Below the pieces are notes generated by a model. That model saw nothing but the letters and a program-made list of their open reading frames with translations, searched no databases and was not told where the DNA came from. From CALRGE01 sp964360635 (lineage in GTDB: Bacteria > Patescibacteriota > Gracilibacteria > UBA1369 > 2-02-FULL-48-14), in assembly GCA_964360635.1 (NCBI GenBank), contig CAYHXO010000012.1, positions 1 to 56,136 on the forward strand: a stretch of 56,136 bases of DNA, given 5' to 3'. The number at the start of each line of letters is the position of its first letter. Within the stretch, counting starts at the first letter, position 1. Shown piece after piece: positions 44,283 through 52,780 of this stretch. A program made the position numbers and the translations under genes.

Positions 44283-44836
44283 AATTCTCACCAAAAATGT
44301 ACAAAGCCATCAATATCGCAGCTCACCTGCATGACGGACAAGAGCGCAAAGGAGATGGTCTCCCGTATATTGTTCACCCTTTTGCAGTTGCGCTTATTCT
44401 ATTGGAACACACTAGCGATGAAGATGTGATTATTGGAGGAATCCTTCATGACACAATTGAAGACACCGACTACACCAAGGAACAAATGGCGCAGGACTTT
44501 GGTCTAAGGGTAACAGAGTTTGTTCTCGATGTTACCGAACCTCCAAAGCCTCTCACCTGGCAACAGCGCAAGGATGGTTACCTGCAACATCTGGCTGGTG
44601 CAAGCCATGAGGCGAAGCTCATTTGTGCAGCAGATAAATTTCATAATCTCCAATCAATGTTTGCAGCCGTTCAGAAATTTGGATATGAAGAGGCTTACAA
44701 ACGATTTAACGCCCCAATCGATAAAAAACTCTGGTTCTATGAGGAGTGCATCAAGATCCTAGGAAAGGATGAAAAAATACCAACATCTCTACTTGAACCC
44801 CTTAATTTCGCCATTTTATCACTTAAAAATAATTAA
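44279..44836 (+). CDS. HD-domain hydrolase, SpoT/MESH1-like
   Basis: 185 residues. HLHDGQERKGDGLPYIVHPFAV (about residues 16-37, with the first metal His), then GGILHDTIEDT (about 63-73, HD pair), and later AADKFHNLQSM (about 115-125). This is the pattern of (p)ppGpp hydrolases of the small MESH1 type. It might cleave alarmones or another nucleotide. No synthetase domain is attached. It is cotranscribed with a small protein and a P-loop kinase-like protein. Confidence 0.85.
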   Translation: MKFSPKMYKAINIAAHLHDGQERKGDGLPYIVHPFAVALILLEHTSDEDVIIGGILHDTIEDTDYTKEQMAQDFGLRVTEFVLDVTEPPKPLTWQQRKDGYLQHLAGASHEAKLICAADKFHNLQSMFAAVQKFGYEEAYKRFNAPIDKKLWFYEECIKILGKDEKIPTSLLEPLNFAILSLKNN

Positions 44837-44838
44837 CA

Positions 44839-45354
44839 ATGGAAATAAATTTATACGAAACAATTGAAAGATATTTCAATGACTCCTCATTGGTAAAAGA
44901 GGGGAAACCAAAACTTGCACTTATTATGGGAAGTACCGGTGCCGGTAAAACGACATTTAGGAAACTCAAATATTCAACCGGCTATGTACTCATTGATGCA
45001 GGAGATATTTTCAAAATCATTTGTGGTGGAAACGATCTTGAGTATAAATTTGGTGTGGATTTTGTAGATGTTCTCGAGATTATTGGAGAAGAAATTGCTA
45101 ATCGAGCAGTTAATGAAAATCGTAATATTGTGATGGAAATACTTGGAGATAATCTGGAGACGACGAAAATGATTATTGATTCTATCTCAGCATGCGGATA
45201 TGAAGTCCAGCTTGAATTTATAGATCTTGATCCCGTTGAGGCATATCAAAGGCATTTAAAGGGAGCATTAGAATTTCTATCATGTTATTTTTCCGAGCCA
45301 TATCATATAAAGTGGCTTACGAATAGCGCGAAGGCTAGGCTGACACTGGAATAG
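44839..45354 (+). CDS. Zeta-toxin-like P-loop kinase
   Basis: 171 residues. Walker A GSTGAGKTTF is near residues 32-41, followed by VLIDAGDIFKI. A C-terminal LEFIDLDPVEAYQRHLKG fits a LID/R-x-x-R area of zeta-type kinases. Two bases separate it from the HD gene. It could be a kinase of a nucleotide sugar, an RNA or a small molecule. The toxin role is inferred and no antitoxin of the usual epsilon type is seen nearby. Confidence 0.65.
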   Translation: MEINLYETIERYFNDSSLVKEGKPKLALIMGSTGAGKTTFRKLKYSTGYVLIDAGDIFKIICGGNDLEYKFGVDFVDVLEIIGEEIANRAVNENRNIVMEILGDNLETTKMIIDSISACGYEVQLEFIDLDPVEAYQRHLKGALEFLSCYFSEPYHIKWLTNSAKARLTLE

Positions 45355-45408
45355 CCTTAAAACATTGAGGAATGTAGTTTTGAATTGAATAACTAATAAT
45401 ATTAAACC

Positions 45409-46011
45409 CTACAGAGAATTTAATACTTCAACTAACTCCACAACACTAGTAGAAGGGTTTTTCCCTAGCATTCCTTTTTTTAAAAGTTTACGAGCATTTT
45501 TGATTGCTTCTGGTTGATAAGTGAGAAGTATTTTAAAAACCTTATTCATATTCTTTTTATACACTCCTAATCCCTTTTTTTTAAAGTGCTCACCTAACTT
45601 TATGTGATAATCATTTCTTGGCAAAGTTGTTGAGAGTAAGGCAAAATGGCATAAGAACCAAACTTCGAAACACTCATTACTCCAGGCTAATTTAATATCA
45701 TTTTGTTCAGCCAAAGATATTGCGTCTATGAAAGCAGATTTATTATCTTTCCAGTAGTTATCTACATCAAACACACACCACAATTGATCACCATCTATAT
45801 CTGAAAACCTCTTTTTTCCTATTAAAGAATTTTTCTTCTGAATTGCAATTTCCACCAGCTGCCATGGTGATTTACTTTTTGCCTGTACTAAGACCACAGT
45901 GTTAGCCTTTAAATGGTCTTTGAAATCTGAAAAATACTGTGGCTCTGCTAATTCCCCATTAGAAAGTATGAATATTTTAGGCTTGATCAATCTCTTCTGC
46001 TGAATTTTCAT
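45409..46011 (-). CDS. RloB-like protein, defence partner of RloA
   Basis: 200 residues. The N-terminal PKIFILSNGELAEPQYFSDF (G-E after a hydrophobic strand), then CVFDVDNY (acidic residues) and SNECFEVWFLCHF follow the RloB layout of Toprim-like metal sites. It overlaps the AAA ATPase gene by 4 bases. In such pairs the ATPase probably senses phage or DNA signals and RloB is the effector nuclease, which is inferred from related systems. Confidence 0.8.
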   Translation of the reverse strand: MKIQQKRLIKPKIFILSNGELAEPQYFSDFKDHLKANTVVLVQAKSKSPWQLVEIAIQKKNSLIGKKRFSDIDGDQLWCVFDVDNYWKDNKSAFIDAISLAEQNDIKLAWSNECFEVWFLCHFALLSTTLPRNDYHIKLGEHFKKKGLGVYKKNMNKVFKILLTYQPEAIKNARKLLKKGMLGKNPSTSVVELVEVLNSL

Positions 46012-47261
46012 ATTTGTTCAGTAGACTGTAAATAACCAATGTAAGGCAAGGCACCATATCTACCCTCTAAGTATCTTTTGGCATAGTTCATATCTTCTCT
46101 TTCTCCTATGTCAGCCAACAAGAAGATTTTAGAAGCTCCGAACTTATCCTTCTCCGTAAACCATATCTGATCTCTTCTCCATAAATCGCTATCCAGTAAA
46201 CTAATATCATGAGTTGTGAAGATTAACTGCGCATTTCTTGGGTTTTTCTCTTTGCTGTTAAATAGTTTGATTATGAAACGACATAGTAAAGGATGCAAAC
46301 TAGCATTCAGCTCGTCAATAAACAAAGTTCCTCCATCTTTAAGCGATTCAATAACTAATCCAGATAGAGCAAACATTTGTTGTGTACCAGCAGACTCTTG
46401 GCTTAGATCAAACTCTACCTCGCCCACTTCATCAGCATTAGAATTATACAACCTATGAATAGTAGATATTTTTCTGTGAGTAAATTTTGTTCTACCAGCT
46501 GAGATAGCAGATCTTAGTTCAGGTGGAATTGGACCTTCAAATTCCTCTTTTGAAATTTCTTTTTCTTCAACATTTACAGTTTTTATGCCAAAATCAGCCT
46601 CTAAAATGAATTCTAGGATTTCTTCCTTATAGACATTAAATCTATCAAATGAATAACCTAAAGCTAATGTTCTTTGATCTGTTGAAAAAACATGTATTTT
46701 TCTTATTTCTTCCACAATATCTTTAGATATTTGACCGTTATAACTTGCCAAGATAGTTAAGAAAAGTACATTTGAACGAGTCTGGCTCTTTAATGCCTCA
46801 TTCGCCTCCTTGAAACTTCTTTTACAATCAATTCTATCTCCTTCCCTTTCAAACAGGATCTTATTATATGGCTTCTGGATCAACCATTCTTTGAGAATTC
46901 TTTGCTGTGTTACTTCAAATCCATAGACATAAACTTCACCATTTTTTACAATTTCTATTTCAAATCTGGAAGGAAGTTTTTCATTTTCAGGACTTAAGAC
47001 GAAAGGAATTACTTGAATAAAAGGGTTCAATGCCATTTGAAGACCAATCGTAACAAAATTTTGAAAGAAAATGAGGGCTTTAGTAAAGCTACTTTTACCT
47101 GACGCATTAGGTCCATAAATAACTGCACTTTTTAAAAGTGATATTTTACCAGTCTCAAAGTATGACTCCTCATGTCCCTTGTCGCTGACATGGCTCTCCA
47201 ATGAAAATGCTGCCTCATCTTTAAAGGATAAAAAGTTTTGGAACGTAAATGTTTTTAACAT
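46008..47261 (-). CDS. AAA15/AAA21 ATPase, RloA-like
   Basis: 417 residues. SMC/OLD-type ABC ATPase: N-terminal TFQNFLSFKDEAAFSL, Walker A GPNASGKSSF (about residues 49-58), signature LSQESAGTQQMFAL (about 286-299), Walker B GGTLFIDELNASLHP (about 308-322), and the His switch TTHD (about 349-352). A large insertion with coiled coil lies between. Partnered with RloB, it forms an abortive-infection-type defence module. A palindrome lies just before the start (47265-47281). Confidence 0.88.
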   Translation of the reverse strand: MLKTFTFQNFLSFKDEAAFSLESHVSDKGHEESYFETGKISLLKSAVIYGPNASGKSSFTKALIFFQNFVTIGLQMALNPFIQVIPFVLSPENEKLPSRFEIEIVKNGEVYVYGFEVTQQRILKEWLIQKPYNKILFEREGDRIDCKRSFKEANEALKSQTRSNVLFLTILASYNGQISKDIVEEIRKIHVFSTDQRTLALGYSFDRFNVYKEEILEFILEADFGIKTVNVEEKEISKEEFEGPIPPELRSAISAGRTKFTHRKISTIHRLYNSNADEVGEVEFDLSQESAGTQQMFALSGLVIESLKDGGTLFIDELNASLHPLLCRFIIKLFNSKEKNPRNAQLIFTTHDISLLDSDLWRRDQIWFTEKDKFGASKIFLLADIGEREDMNYAKRYLEGRYGALPYIGYLQSTEQI

Positions 47262-47264
47262 AGA

Positions 47265-47281
47265 AGTTTATGATATAAACT
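47265..47281. promoter_or_regulatory. Palindrome upstream of RloA
   Basis: AGTTTAT, three bases, ATAAACT: perfect 7-bp arms, four bases before the start codon. It could be an operator or a hairpin masking translation. The 300-bp stretch to 47561 holds this, AT-rich inverted repeats and repeat A, but no gene. Confidence 0.45.
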
Positions 47282-47456
47282 CATTCTACACTATTTATAG
47301 CAAAAATATAGCCTATTTTGCCAAAAGGTAGTAATTTATATAATAAAATTGCATTTATATTGCTAAAGTTTAGCCTGATCCAATTAAAATGCTCAGGCAA
47401 TATGGTTTGGAGATATACGCATATATGTAAAATCCTGTGAGCCGTGATGTGACATG

Positions 47457-47492
47457 ATTCCAGTTCCAACATCCACTACGGTGGAGCTCCAA
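47457..47492 (+). repeat. Cassette-boundary repeat A
   Basis: Contains CCAGTTCCAACATC, hairpin TCCAC-TACG-GTGGA, then GAGCTCCAA. It is a variant of copies B, C and D in which the stem differs on both sides, so pairing is kept. Seventy bases further on lies the end of the leftward kinase gene. Confidence 0.75.
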
Positions 47493-47561
47493 GAAATTTA
47501 CAGGTTAAGAGTACATTAATTCAAACATTGAATTGTACCTTTTTTGAATTAAATCGATCTA

Positions 47562-48209
47562 CTAACCTATCAAAAGTTTTTGAATTCTCTTACTGACAGT
47601 GTCATTTATTGTCGCTACAAATTCATCCACACTTCCATTGTTTTCAATTACTGAGAACGGATGTATTTTTGAAATCTCATTAATGTCATCATCCGAATAC
47701 ATTTCCTGCATCAATTCATCTGGTGGATGAGGTAGTCCATCGGAACGTCTTTGCCTATTCCTTTCTAATTGGGCCTCCCACCTAGCACGCACATATATAA
47801 AGCTTGAATGATTAATGACGACTGGATCAATCAATGAAAAAGCCTTTTGAAATGAGAAATCCAAAGTTGCTCCGGTTTTGCCTCGAGCAAGTTCAATGAT
47901 TGCTACCATTGGCTTGGTATGTGCTAGATCCAGTTGACGTTTACATTCCTCACTTATGCGTCTTATCCCTTCGTTAAATGGATAGCCACTTTTAAACAAG
48001 AATTTTTCATCATTATCAGGGTGATAATGATGTTCATGATTAATGTCTTCCCCTATGATCTGTAACATAAATTTCTCGTCACATAGGTTCTGAGTTTGAA
48101 TTCCTGCTCTTGAACATGCCTCGGTTGCAATCTTAACTAGTGTGGATTTGCCACTTGCCGCTCTACCGGAGATCCACCAGAATTCCGGCTCGTTGCTAGG
48201 TCTATTCAT
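47562..48209 (-). CDS. P-loop kinase-like protein
   Basis: 215 residues. Walker A SGRAASGKSTL is near residues 14-24. The stretch YPFNEGIRRISEECKRQLDL and RARWEAQLERNRQRRSDG (about residues 137-154) resembles the LID of nucleoside or gluconate kinases. It overlaps the SAHH-like gene by 4 bases and is second in that operon. The substrate is unknown. It may phosphorylate a product of its partner. Confidence 0.65.
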   Translation of the reverse strand: MNRPSNEPEFWWISGRAASGKSTLVKIATEACSRAGIQTQNLCDEKFMLQIIGEDINHEHHYHPDNDEKFLFKSGYPFNEGIRRISEECKRQLDLAHTKPMVAIIELARGKTGATLDFSFQKAFSLIDPVVINHSSFIYVRARWEAQLERNRQRRSDGLPHPPDELMQEMYSDDDINEISKIHPFSVIENNGSVDEFVATINDTVSKRIQKLLIG

Positions 48210-49567
48210 AAATTTAAATAAGAAGAATATGAGACTCCATTCAAACTATTTAATTCGCACCATCTCATAATAAGTTTCTTATCATCTAATAAGCCTTTCC
48301 ATTTATCATTATCCTGCAATTTTTCTCTAACATCATCAATGTAATACATCTCATTATTTAAACCAGCATGGTTCTCATGTAAAAATGCACCGGAAAGAAA
48401 CAACTGTGTCATTATTGGATCAAATGGCCTATTTGGGTTTGCATGTGTGTTCTTTGGAAAGAAAATGATCGGGTATCCATCTCCGAGTAGAGTGTAGTCT
48501 CGCACTGCATTTCCATTTGAGCCTACAATCTGAAATTTGATGCCATATTCAGCAATTTTTTGTTTGTTTATATCTGTATCGTTTCCAAAAATTTCCTGAC
48601 GGAGTTTCTCATCATTTATCAATCGTTCAAATGCCCGAATAACATTTTCAAATTCTATATTTTTTGACGATGCACTGATAAATATTTTTGGATGACTGTG
48701 TGCTTGATTTTTAAGCAAATCCAGAAATCGTTCTTCAGAAAAAACTGGTTGACCGCTTGCTCCTAAAATAATATGAGATTCATTAAAATGATCCTGCGTA
48801 AATTCTGTGTTGATGTGACGCTTATCTTGAGATGCCGGTTTTGGATCAATTATTTCTATATTTACTTTGTATGCTTCTAACAAATCAACGATAGCTTTTC
48901 CCACCCTACCGTATCCAAGAATTGTTGCATTTTTAAATTGAATGAATTCGTTTTGACTTTTCAAAACTGCTAGTAACTCATGCATGACGCCTTGGGCAAC
49001 AAATGGAGGTTCATGCGCATGTTTGAGTCGAGATTTTGCGATAGTTAATGCAGGTTTATTCAAAATACGAGGTGTTCGCGGTTCACCGTCTACTTCCATA
49101 AATTGGTAATTCCACATCCCTCGCGCAGTATGTTCTACCGCTCCCAAAGTACGATCTAGACATGATACATATTGTTGTTCATGCATTACAGGAAATGCAT
49201 ACCCTCCATCCTCCACAATCAGAAGTGGTTCTGAAGTTTTTTCAAGGTCATGTAAAACTTCCTCAACTGATGCCCGCATTTTCGTTCTAAATTCCAAGGG
49301 GTCTTCTATTTCTGGAATTAAGGTTTTCCCGATTTTTCTATATTCATCTCTTACCCATTGCCTTTCAGCACTATGCATGGATCCATATGGCACACCGATA
49401 ATATGCATAGTAGCGCCGGTTTTTTTAAAGGCAAGGGCCGTTAATACCGCATCTGAAATAACATGATTTATATATAGAATTCTAGTACCGCGAAAATGAT
49501 CTTGGTCAACAAGGCGCGTGTATTCCTCCAAAAGTGGCATGCTGTCCTCAATTTTGGTACTCCGCAT
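48206..49567 (-). CDS. S-adenosylhomocysteine hydrolase-like NAD-binding protein
   Basis: 453 residues. It follows the AdoHcyase layout: EDGGYAFPVMHE (about residues 110-121), GAVEHTARGMW (about 131-141), NKPALTIAKSRLKHAHEPPFVAQGV (about 158-182), and an NAD-binding Rossmann GYGRVGKAIVDLLE (about 206-219). The C-terminal ~130 residues are divergent. The residues that position homocysteine are not obvious, so it may hydrolyse or dehydrogenate another thioether or nucleoside. It is operonic with a P-loop kinase and divergent from a thymidylate-kinase-like gene. Confidence 0.7.
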   Translation of the reverse strand: MRSTKIEDSMPLLEEYTRLVDQDHFRGTRILYINHVISDAVLTALAFKKTGATMHIIGVPYGSMHSAERQWVRDEYRKIGKTLIPEIEDPLEFRTKMRASVEEVLHDLEKTSEPLLIVEDGGYAFPVMHEQQYVSCLDRTLGAVEHTARGMWNYQFMEVDGEPRTPRILNKPALTIAKSRLKHAHEPPFVAQGVMHELLAVLKSQNEFIQFKNATILGYGRVGKAIVDLLEAYKVNIEIIDPKPASQDKRHINTEFTQDHFNESHIILGASGQPVFSEERFLDLLKNQAHSHPKIFISASSKNIEFENVIRAFERLINDEKLRQEIFGNDTDINKQKIAEYGIKFQIVGSNGNAVRDYTLLGDGYPIIFFPKNTHANPNRPFDPIMTQLFLSGAFLHENHAGLNNEMYYIDDVREKLQDNDKWKGLLDDKKLIMRWCELNSLNGVSYSSYLNL

Positions 49568-49681
49568 AAACGTCTTTATTAAGAGGTGACTCTATAACGT
49601 TTTTTATCAAAGTGCAAGACTTTTGGCATTCTTTACACGTGGGCTTAATGTACTATGACTTCTAATTATTTATTGAGCTCT

Positions 49682-50500
49682 ATGAGAATAATTGCATTTG
49701 AAGGGCTGAATGGAAGTGGTAAAAGCAGTGCAATTCAGATGCTGAATGAGAGCGTAATAGAGTGTGGGAAGAGTGTAAAAAATGTTAAAATTGCCGGATT
49801 TGGTAAATCTAAAAGAGTTCAAGAGCTATATCCACTTATGCAAGAGCTTGAACTTAGGAGAAAAAAAGATCTTCTTACTGATACTGAATATATCGATTAT
49901 TGCCGGAATAAGATCATTAGGTTGACGATAAACATTCAAATTGAAGAATATAGAAATGAAATTGCAAATTGCATTGATAAACCTGACATTGTCTTGATGG
50001 ATAGAACCCCAATGGTGTCCTGGGTATACTCATCAACTATTCCGGCTAGAGAAAAGTATCTTGATGAAATATTACAAGAAGCCGTTGATCAGACGGAAAG
50101 TTTGGAAATAGATGACATCGTTGTACTTGATGTAGAACCTTGGATAAGTTACGCGCGTACTTTTTTACGATCGATCAATGAGGGGGAAAACATATATAGT
50201 TTATTAACCAGATTGAAGATAATTTGCAAACAAATGAAGTTAACAGATGTCGATATGGAGAAGATAATGGCTTATGTGAAGCATTTTTTTTTCGAAAATA
50301 TATCAAGCAGGCTTACACGTCCGCTAGATTTACAAATGTCGTATGAGGAAGTAGCAATGCAAAGAGAAAAATACAAAGAAGTCGGACTACATATTAAAGT
50401 TCCCAACTCTACACATATAATTATCATTAATGCTATGAATAATATTGAAGAGGTAGTCTCAGAGATTAAAAGTAAAATAAATATCTCTCATGAATCATGA
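49682..50500 (+). CDS. Thymidylate-kinase-like P-loop protein
   Basis: About 272 residues from the ATG at 49682 (MRIIAFEGLNGSGKSS). A longer start at 49655 is possible. Walker A FEGLNGSGKSS is as in TMP kinases, and the DR-type motif is LMDRTPMVSWVYSS (about residues 102-115). It is longer than TMP kinases (usually about 210) by a helical C-terminal part. It overlaps the next gene by 11 bases. Probably a kinase of a nucleotide-like or sugar substrate specific to this block. Confidence 0.65.
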   Translation: MRIIAFEGLNGSGKSSAIQMLNESVIECGKSVKNVKIAGFGKSKRVQELYPLMQELELRRKKDLLTDTEYIDYCRNKIIRLTINIQIEEYRNEIANCIDKPDIVLMDRTPMVSWVYSSTIPAREKYLDEILQEAVDQTESLEIDDIVVLDVEPWISYARTFLRSINEGENIYSLLTRLKIICKQMKLTDVDMEKIMAYVKHFFFENISSRLTRPLDLQMSYEEVAMQREKYKEVGLHIKVPNSTHIIIINAMNNIEEVVSEIKSKINISHES

Positions 50501-51353
50501 TAATCATTTTTCGATTGATGATACCAATCTCCGTGCGGTTTACGAAGCTGGTCTAAAAATGCCTTATTGCTCAGTAACACCAGTATATTTAGTTGCTGGA
50601 GAATGCCCTCCACCTGAGGTGGGTGATAATTGCATTGCGCAGGCGGCAAAAGTTGCCGATATTCTTGAGGTGAAAGGCGCATTGCATCGAAGTTTTGTAC
50701 ATGAAGGAAGGCATCATGCAGTGGTTTGCGAATGTAATAACGATCTCTATTATTTTGATCCTTATTTGATGCATGCTGAACCGATTAATTTAACTTCCAT
50801 TTATAAATCAAAGTCAGGAAAAAGATCATTTGATGCCTATCCATCCATAGCAGATAAGCATGGGGCTATTCGGAAAGGGCATCTGGTCGTTCGGTTCGAC
50901 CAAAATGTCAGTTGTTTCAATGTAGAGAAATTCCGTTTTGACTATGTTACAGATGAATATCATGTCGCTCGTTTTTCCTTTGATTTGGGTAAAAAGAAAG
51001 TGCAGAGGCCACCTGGTAATGATTACGATATTGCGTTTGCCAGCGAGCAAACCTCCTTATCCCTCAGGCTATTAAATCAAGACAATGGTTCAGTTAATCA
51101 TATTGTTTATCCAATAGCAGAGACACATCCATTTCAATTGATCGATAAAAGAAAAATTTATATAAAAAACAGGATAGGATTAATATTGAATTGGGGTGAA
51201 GTTGGATATACAGAAGAGTTAAATGAGATGGCACTGCAAGTTGGCCTTGCTGGGTCAGACATAGAGGACTTCATTATGCATGGTGTAAGTTTGTATGAAA
51301 AACTGGCACCTAGACATCTACAACATGCCTCGACTAATCCAACGAATCAATAA
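50490..51353 (+). CDS. Papain/NAT-fold-like protein with Cys-His-Asp triad
   Basis: 287 residues. GDNCIAQA (Cys about residue 48), HEGRHHAVV (His about 70-75) and LYYFDPYL (Asp about 90) are spaced like the triad of arylamine N-acetyltransferases and transglutaminase-like enzymes. The second half is unrecognised. It could be an acyl- or peptidyl-transferase, or a peptidase. It is cotranscribed with the thymidylate-kinase-like gene and ends 74 bases before repeat B. Confidence 0.5.
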   Translation: MNHDNHFSIDDTNLRAVYEAGLKMPYCSVTPVYLVAGECPPPEVGDNCIAQAAKVADILEVKGALHRSFVHEGRHHAVVCECNNDLYYFDPYLMHAEPINLTSIYKSKSGKRSFDAYPSIADKHGAIRKGHLVVRFDQNVSCFNVEKFRFDYVTDEYHVARFSFDLGKKKVQRPPGNDYDIAFASEQTSLSLRLLNQDNGSVNHIVYPIAETHPFQLIDKRKIYIKNRIGLILNWGEVGYTEELNEMALQVGLAGSDIEDFIMHGVSLYEKLAPRHLQHASTNPTNQ

Positions 51354-51427
51354 ATTCTCTAGGAGCTTTTAGTTAATACTAAACCAAGTTTTCTACTAAT
51401 TGTTGTCATAAAGATATGACTAACTTG

Positions 51428-51463
51428 AATCCAGTTCCAACATCCTCCACTATGGAGCTCCAA
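51428..51463 (+). repeat. Cassette-boundary repeat B
   Basis: AATCCAGTTCCAACATC, hairpin CTCCA-CTA-TGGAG, then CTCCAA. One base separates it from the stop codon of the leftward DUF3182 gene. Confidence 0.8.
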
Positions 51464-51464
51464 A

Positions 51465-52547
51465 CTATTCTACCTTATCTACTCGGGCAAATGTTGTTTT
51501 TGAGCCACGAACTTGATCACGACTTTTAGAAATGAGGCGATATCCATCTGGTATTTCAAAATTTTCTCCATAAATGACATGAGTGCTTGCTGTTACTTTC
51601 AAGGCCTTAGCATCTCGAGATAAAATTTCTCGAGCTAGCAATTCCGCTCCAGTTGCACCACCAACTCGAAATGTTGGCTCAAGTGCAAAAATGTTATCAT
51701 CATTTGTACCTGCAAAATTGAAGTTAGATCTTGTTGATATGAGTCCCGGCAATAATGGAATTAGAGTTTTAATGAAATTGCTATCAGTAGTTATTTTTTT
51801 GGGAATTTCATCGACGAAAGGCATTTCTTCTCCTCTAACCATGTGAAGTCTTGTTCCAAGATATCTATTATCTTGTCCGGTAGTTTGCTTACCTACGTAC
51901 GCAAAAGTTTCACCATCAATTTCAATCCAGCCTGAAGAAAATGCAGTCAAAGGATTATCTTCATCAGAATAAATATTTGTCTCTAATATAATTCCAAATT
52001 TCTTAAACAATTCAGGATCAATTTTGGAAATAAAATCCATAAGTTGTGGAAAATCTTTAACTACATATTGTCCTCTCCCACCTGTAGACAGAGGATTTTT
52101 AAAACGTATGACAAGGCCCTCTTTTCGTAATAAATTGAAGGCTTTGATAGCATCTTCTAAACTGAATACCGTATAACCCGGTGATGAGATTTTTTGTATT
52201 CCTGTTGCAAATGAAATTGGGAAATTTTCAGGTACATATTTTGCATCAGGCACCGGTGAGTGAAATATGCTTTTTTTGCTAAATAAAGGGTCACAAACAG
52301 CTCCAAAAATCTTATCTCGTGTGACTATTGCTAAAGCTTCCGCTTCATTTGGAGGAATTGCCTCATGAGGTACGAAGAAAGCATTTTCTAAAGCATCGTC
52401 AGAAATTCTATTTTTATATTCACCTTGGAATTTAAAACCTAGATTGATTGCAAGCCATTTTGCTAATTGCTCATTTCTCTCAAAAGTTACAGGGTTTTTG
52501 GGAGAAAAGCTCGGTGTATACGTGTACAATTGTCTTTCCATTTTCAC
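51465..52547 (-). CDS. DUF3182-like ATP-grasp protein
   Basis: 360 residues. FFVPHEAIPPNEAEAL, then IFHSPVPDA, GYTVFSLEDAIKAF, GLVIRFKNPLSTGGRGQYVV (about residues 144-163) and DNRYLGTRLHMVRG match DUF3182, whose fold is ATP-grasp-like. ATP-grasp enzymes ligate a carboxylate to an amine or thiol. The substrate is unknown. It is the only gene between repeats B and C, so it is a single-gene cassette by layout. Confidence 0.75.
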   Translation of the reverse strand: MKMERQLYTYTPSFSPKNPVTFERNEQLAKWLAINLGFKFQGEYKNRISDDALENAFFVPHEAIPPNEAEALAIVTRDKIFGAVCDPLFSKKSIFHSPVPDAKYVPENFPISFATGIQKISSPGYTVFSLEDAIKAFNLLRKEGLVIRFKNPLSTGGRGQYVVKDFPQLMDFISKIDPELFKKFGIILETNIYSDEDNPLTAFSSGWIEIDGETFAYVGKQTTGQDNRYLGTRLHMVRGEEMPFVDEIPKKITTDSNFIKTLIPLLPGLISTRSNFNFAGTNDDNIFALEPTFRVGGATGAELLAREILSRDAKALKVTASTHVIYGENFEIPDGYRLISKSRDQVRGSKTTFARVDKVE

Positions 52548-52629
52548 AAGATAAGCATGAAAGAGCGTATTATATAAGATTCAGCAAAAAAGTCAATGCT
52601 GATTGACTCCATTTAAATTATGAAGGTTT

Positions 52630-52665
52630 AATCCAGTTCCAGCATCCTCCACTACGGAGCTCCAA
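52630..52665 (+). repeat. Cassette-boundary repeat C
   Basis: AATCCAGTTCCAGCATC, hairpin CTCC-ACTAC-GGAG, then CTCCAA. It is directly followed by an AAGCGAC/GTCGCTT hairpin and GTTTGTTT. Confidence 0.8.
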
Positions 52666-52690
52666 AGCGACTTTAGTCGCTTGTTTGTTT
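52665..52690 (+). terminator. Hairpin with T-rich tail after repeat C
   Basis: AAGCGAC-TTTA-GTCGCTT followed by GTTTGTTT on the plus strand. It lies upstream of the Fic gene and after no plus-strand gene, so in place it terminates nothing obvious. It would make sense if a different plus-strand cassette had preceded it. Confidence 0.5.
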
Positions 52691-52780
52691 AAAGATTTTC
52701 CTGATAATGATATTTCTCTCTGCAAAGTTCGCATAACATTTTCCGCTGAATGCTTGCTTTATAAATCACGTCATAATAGC

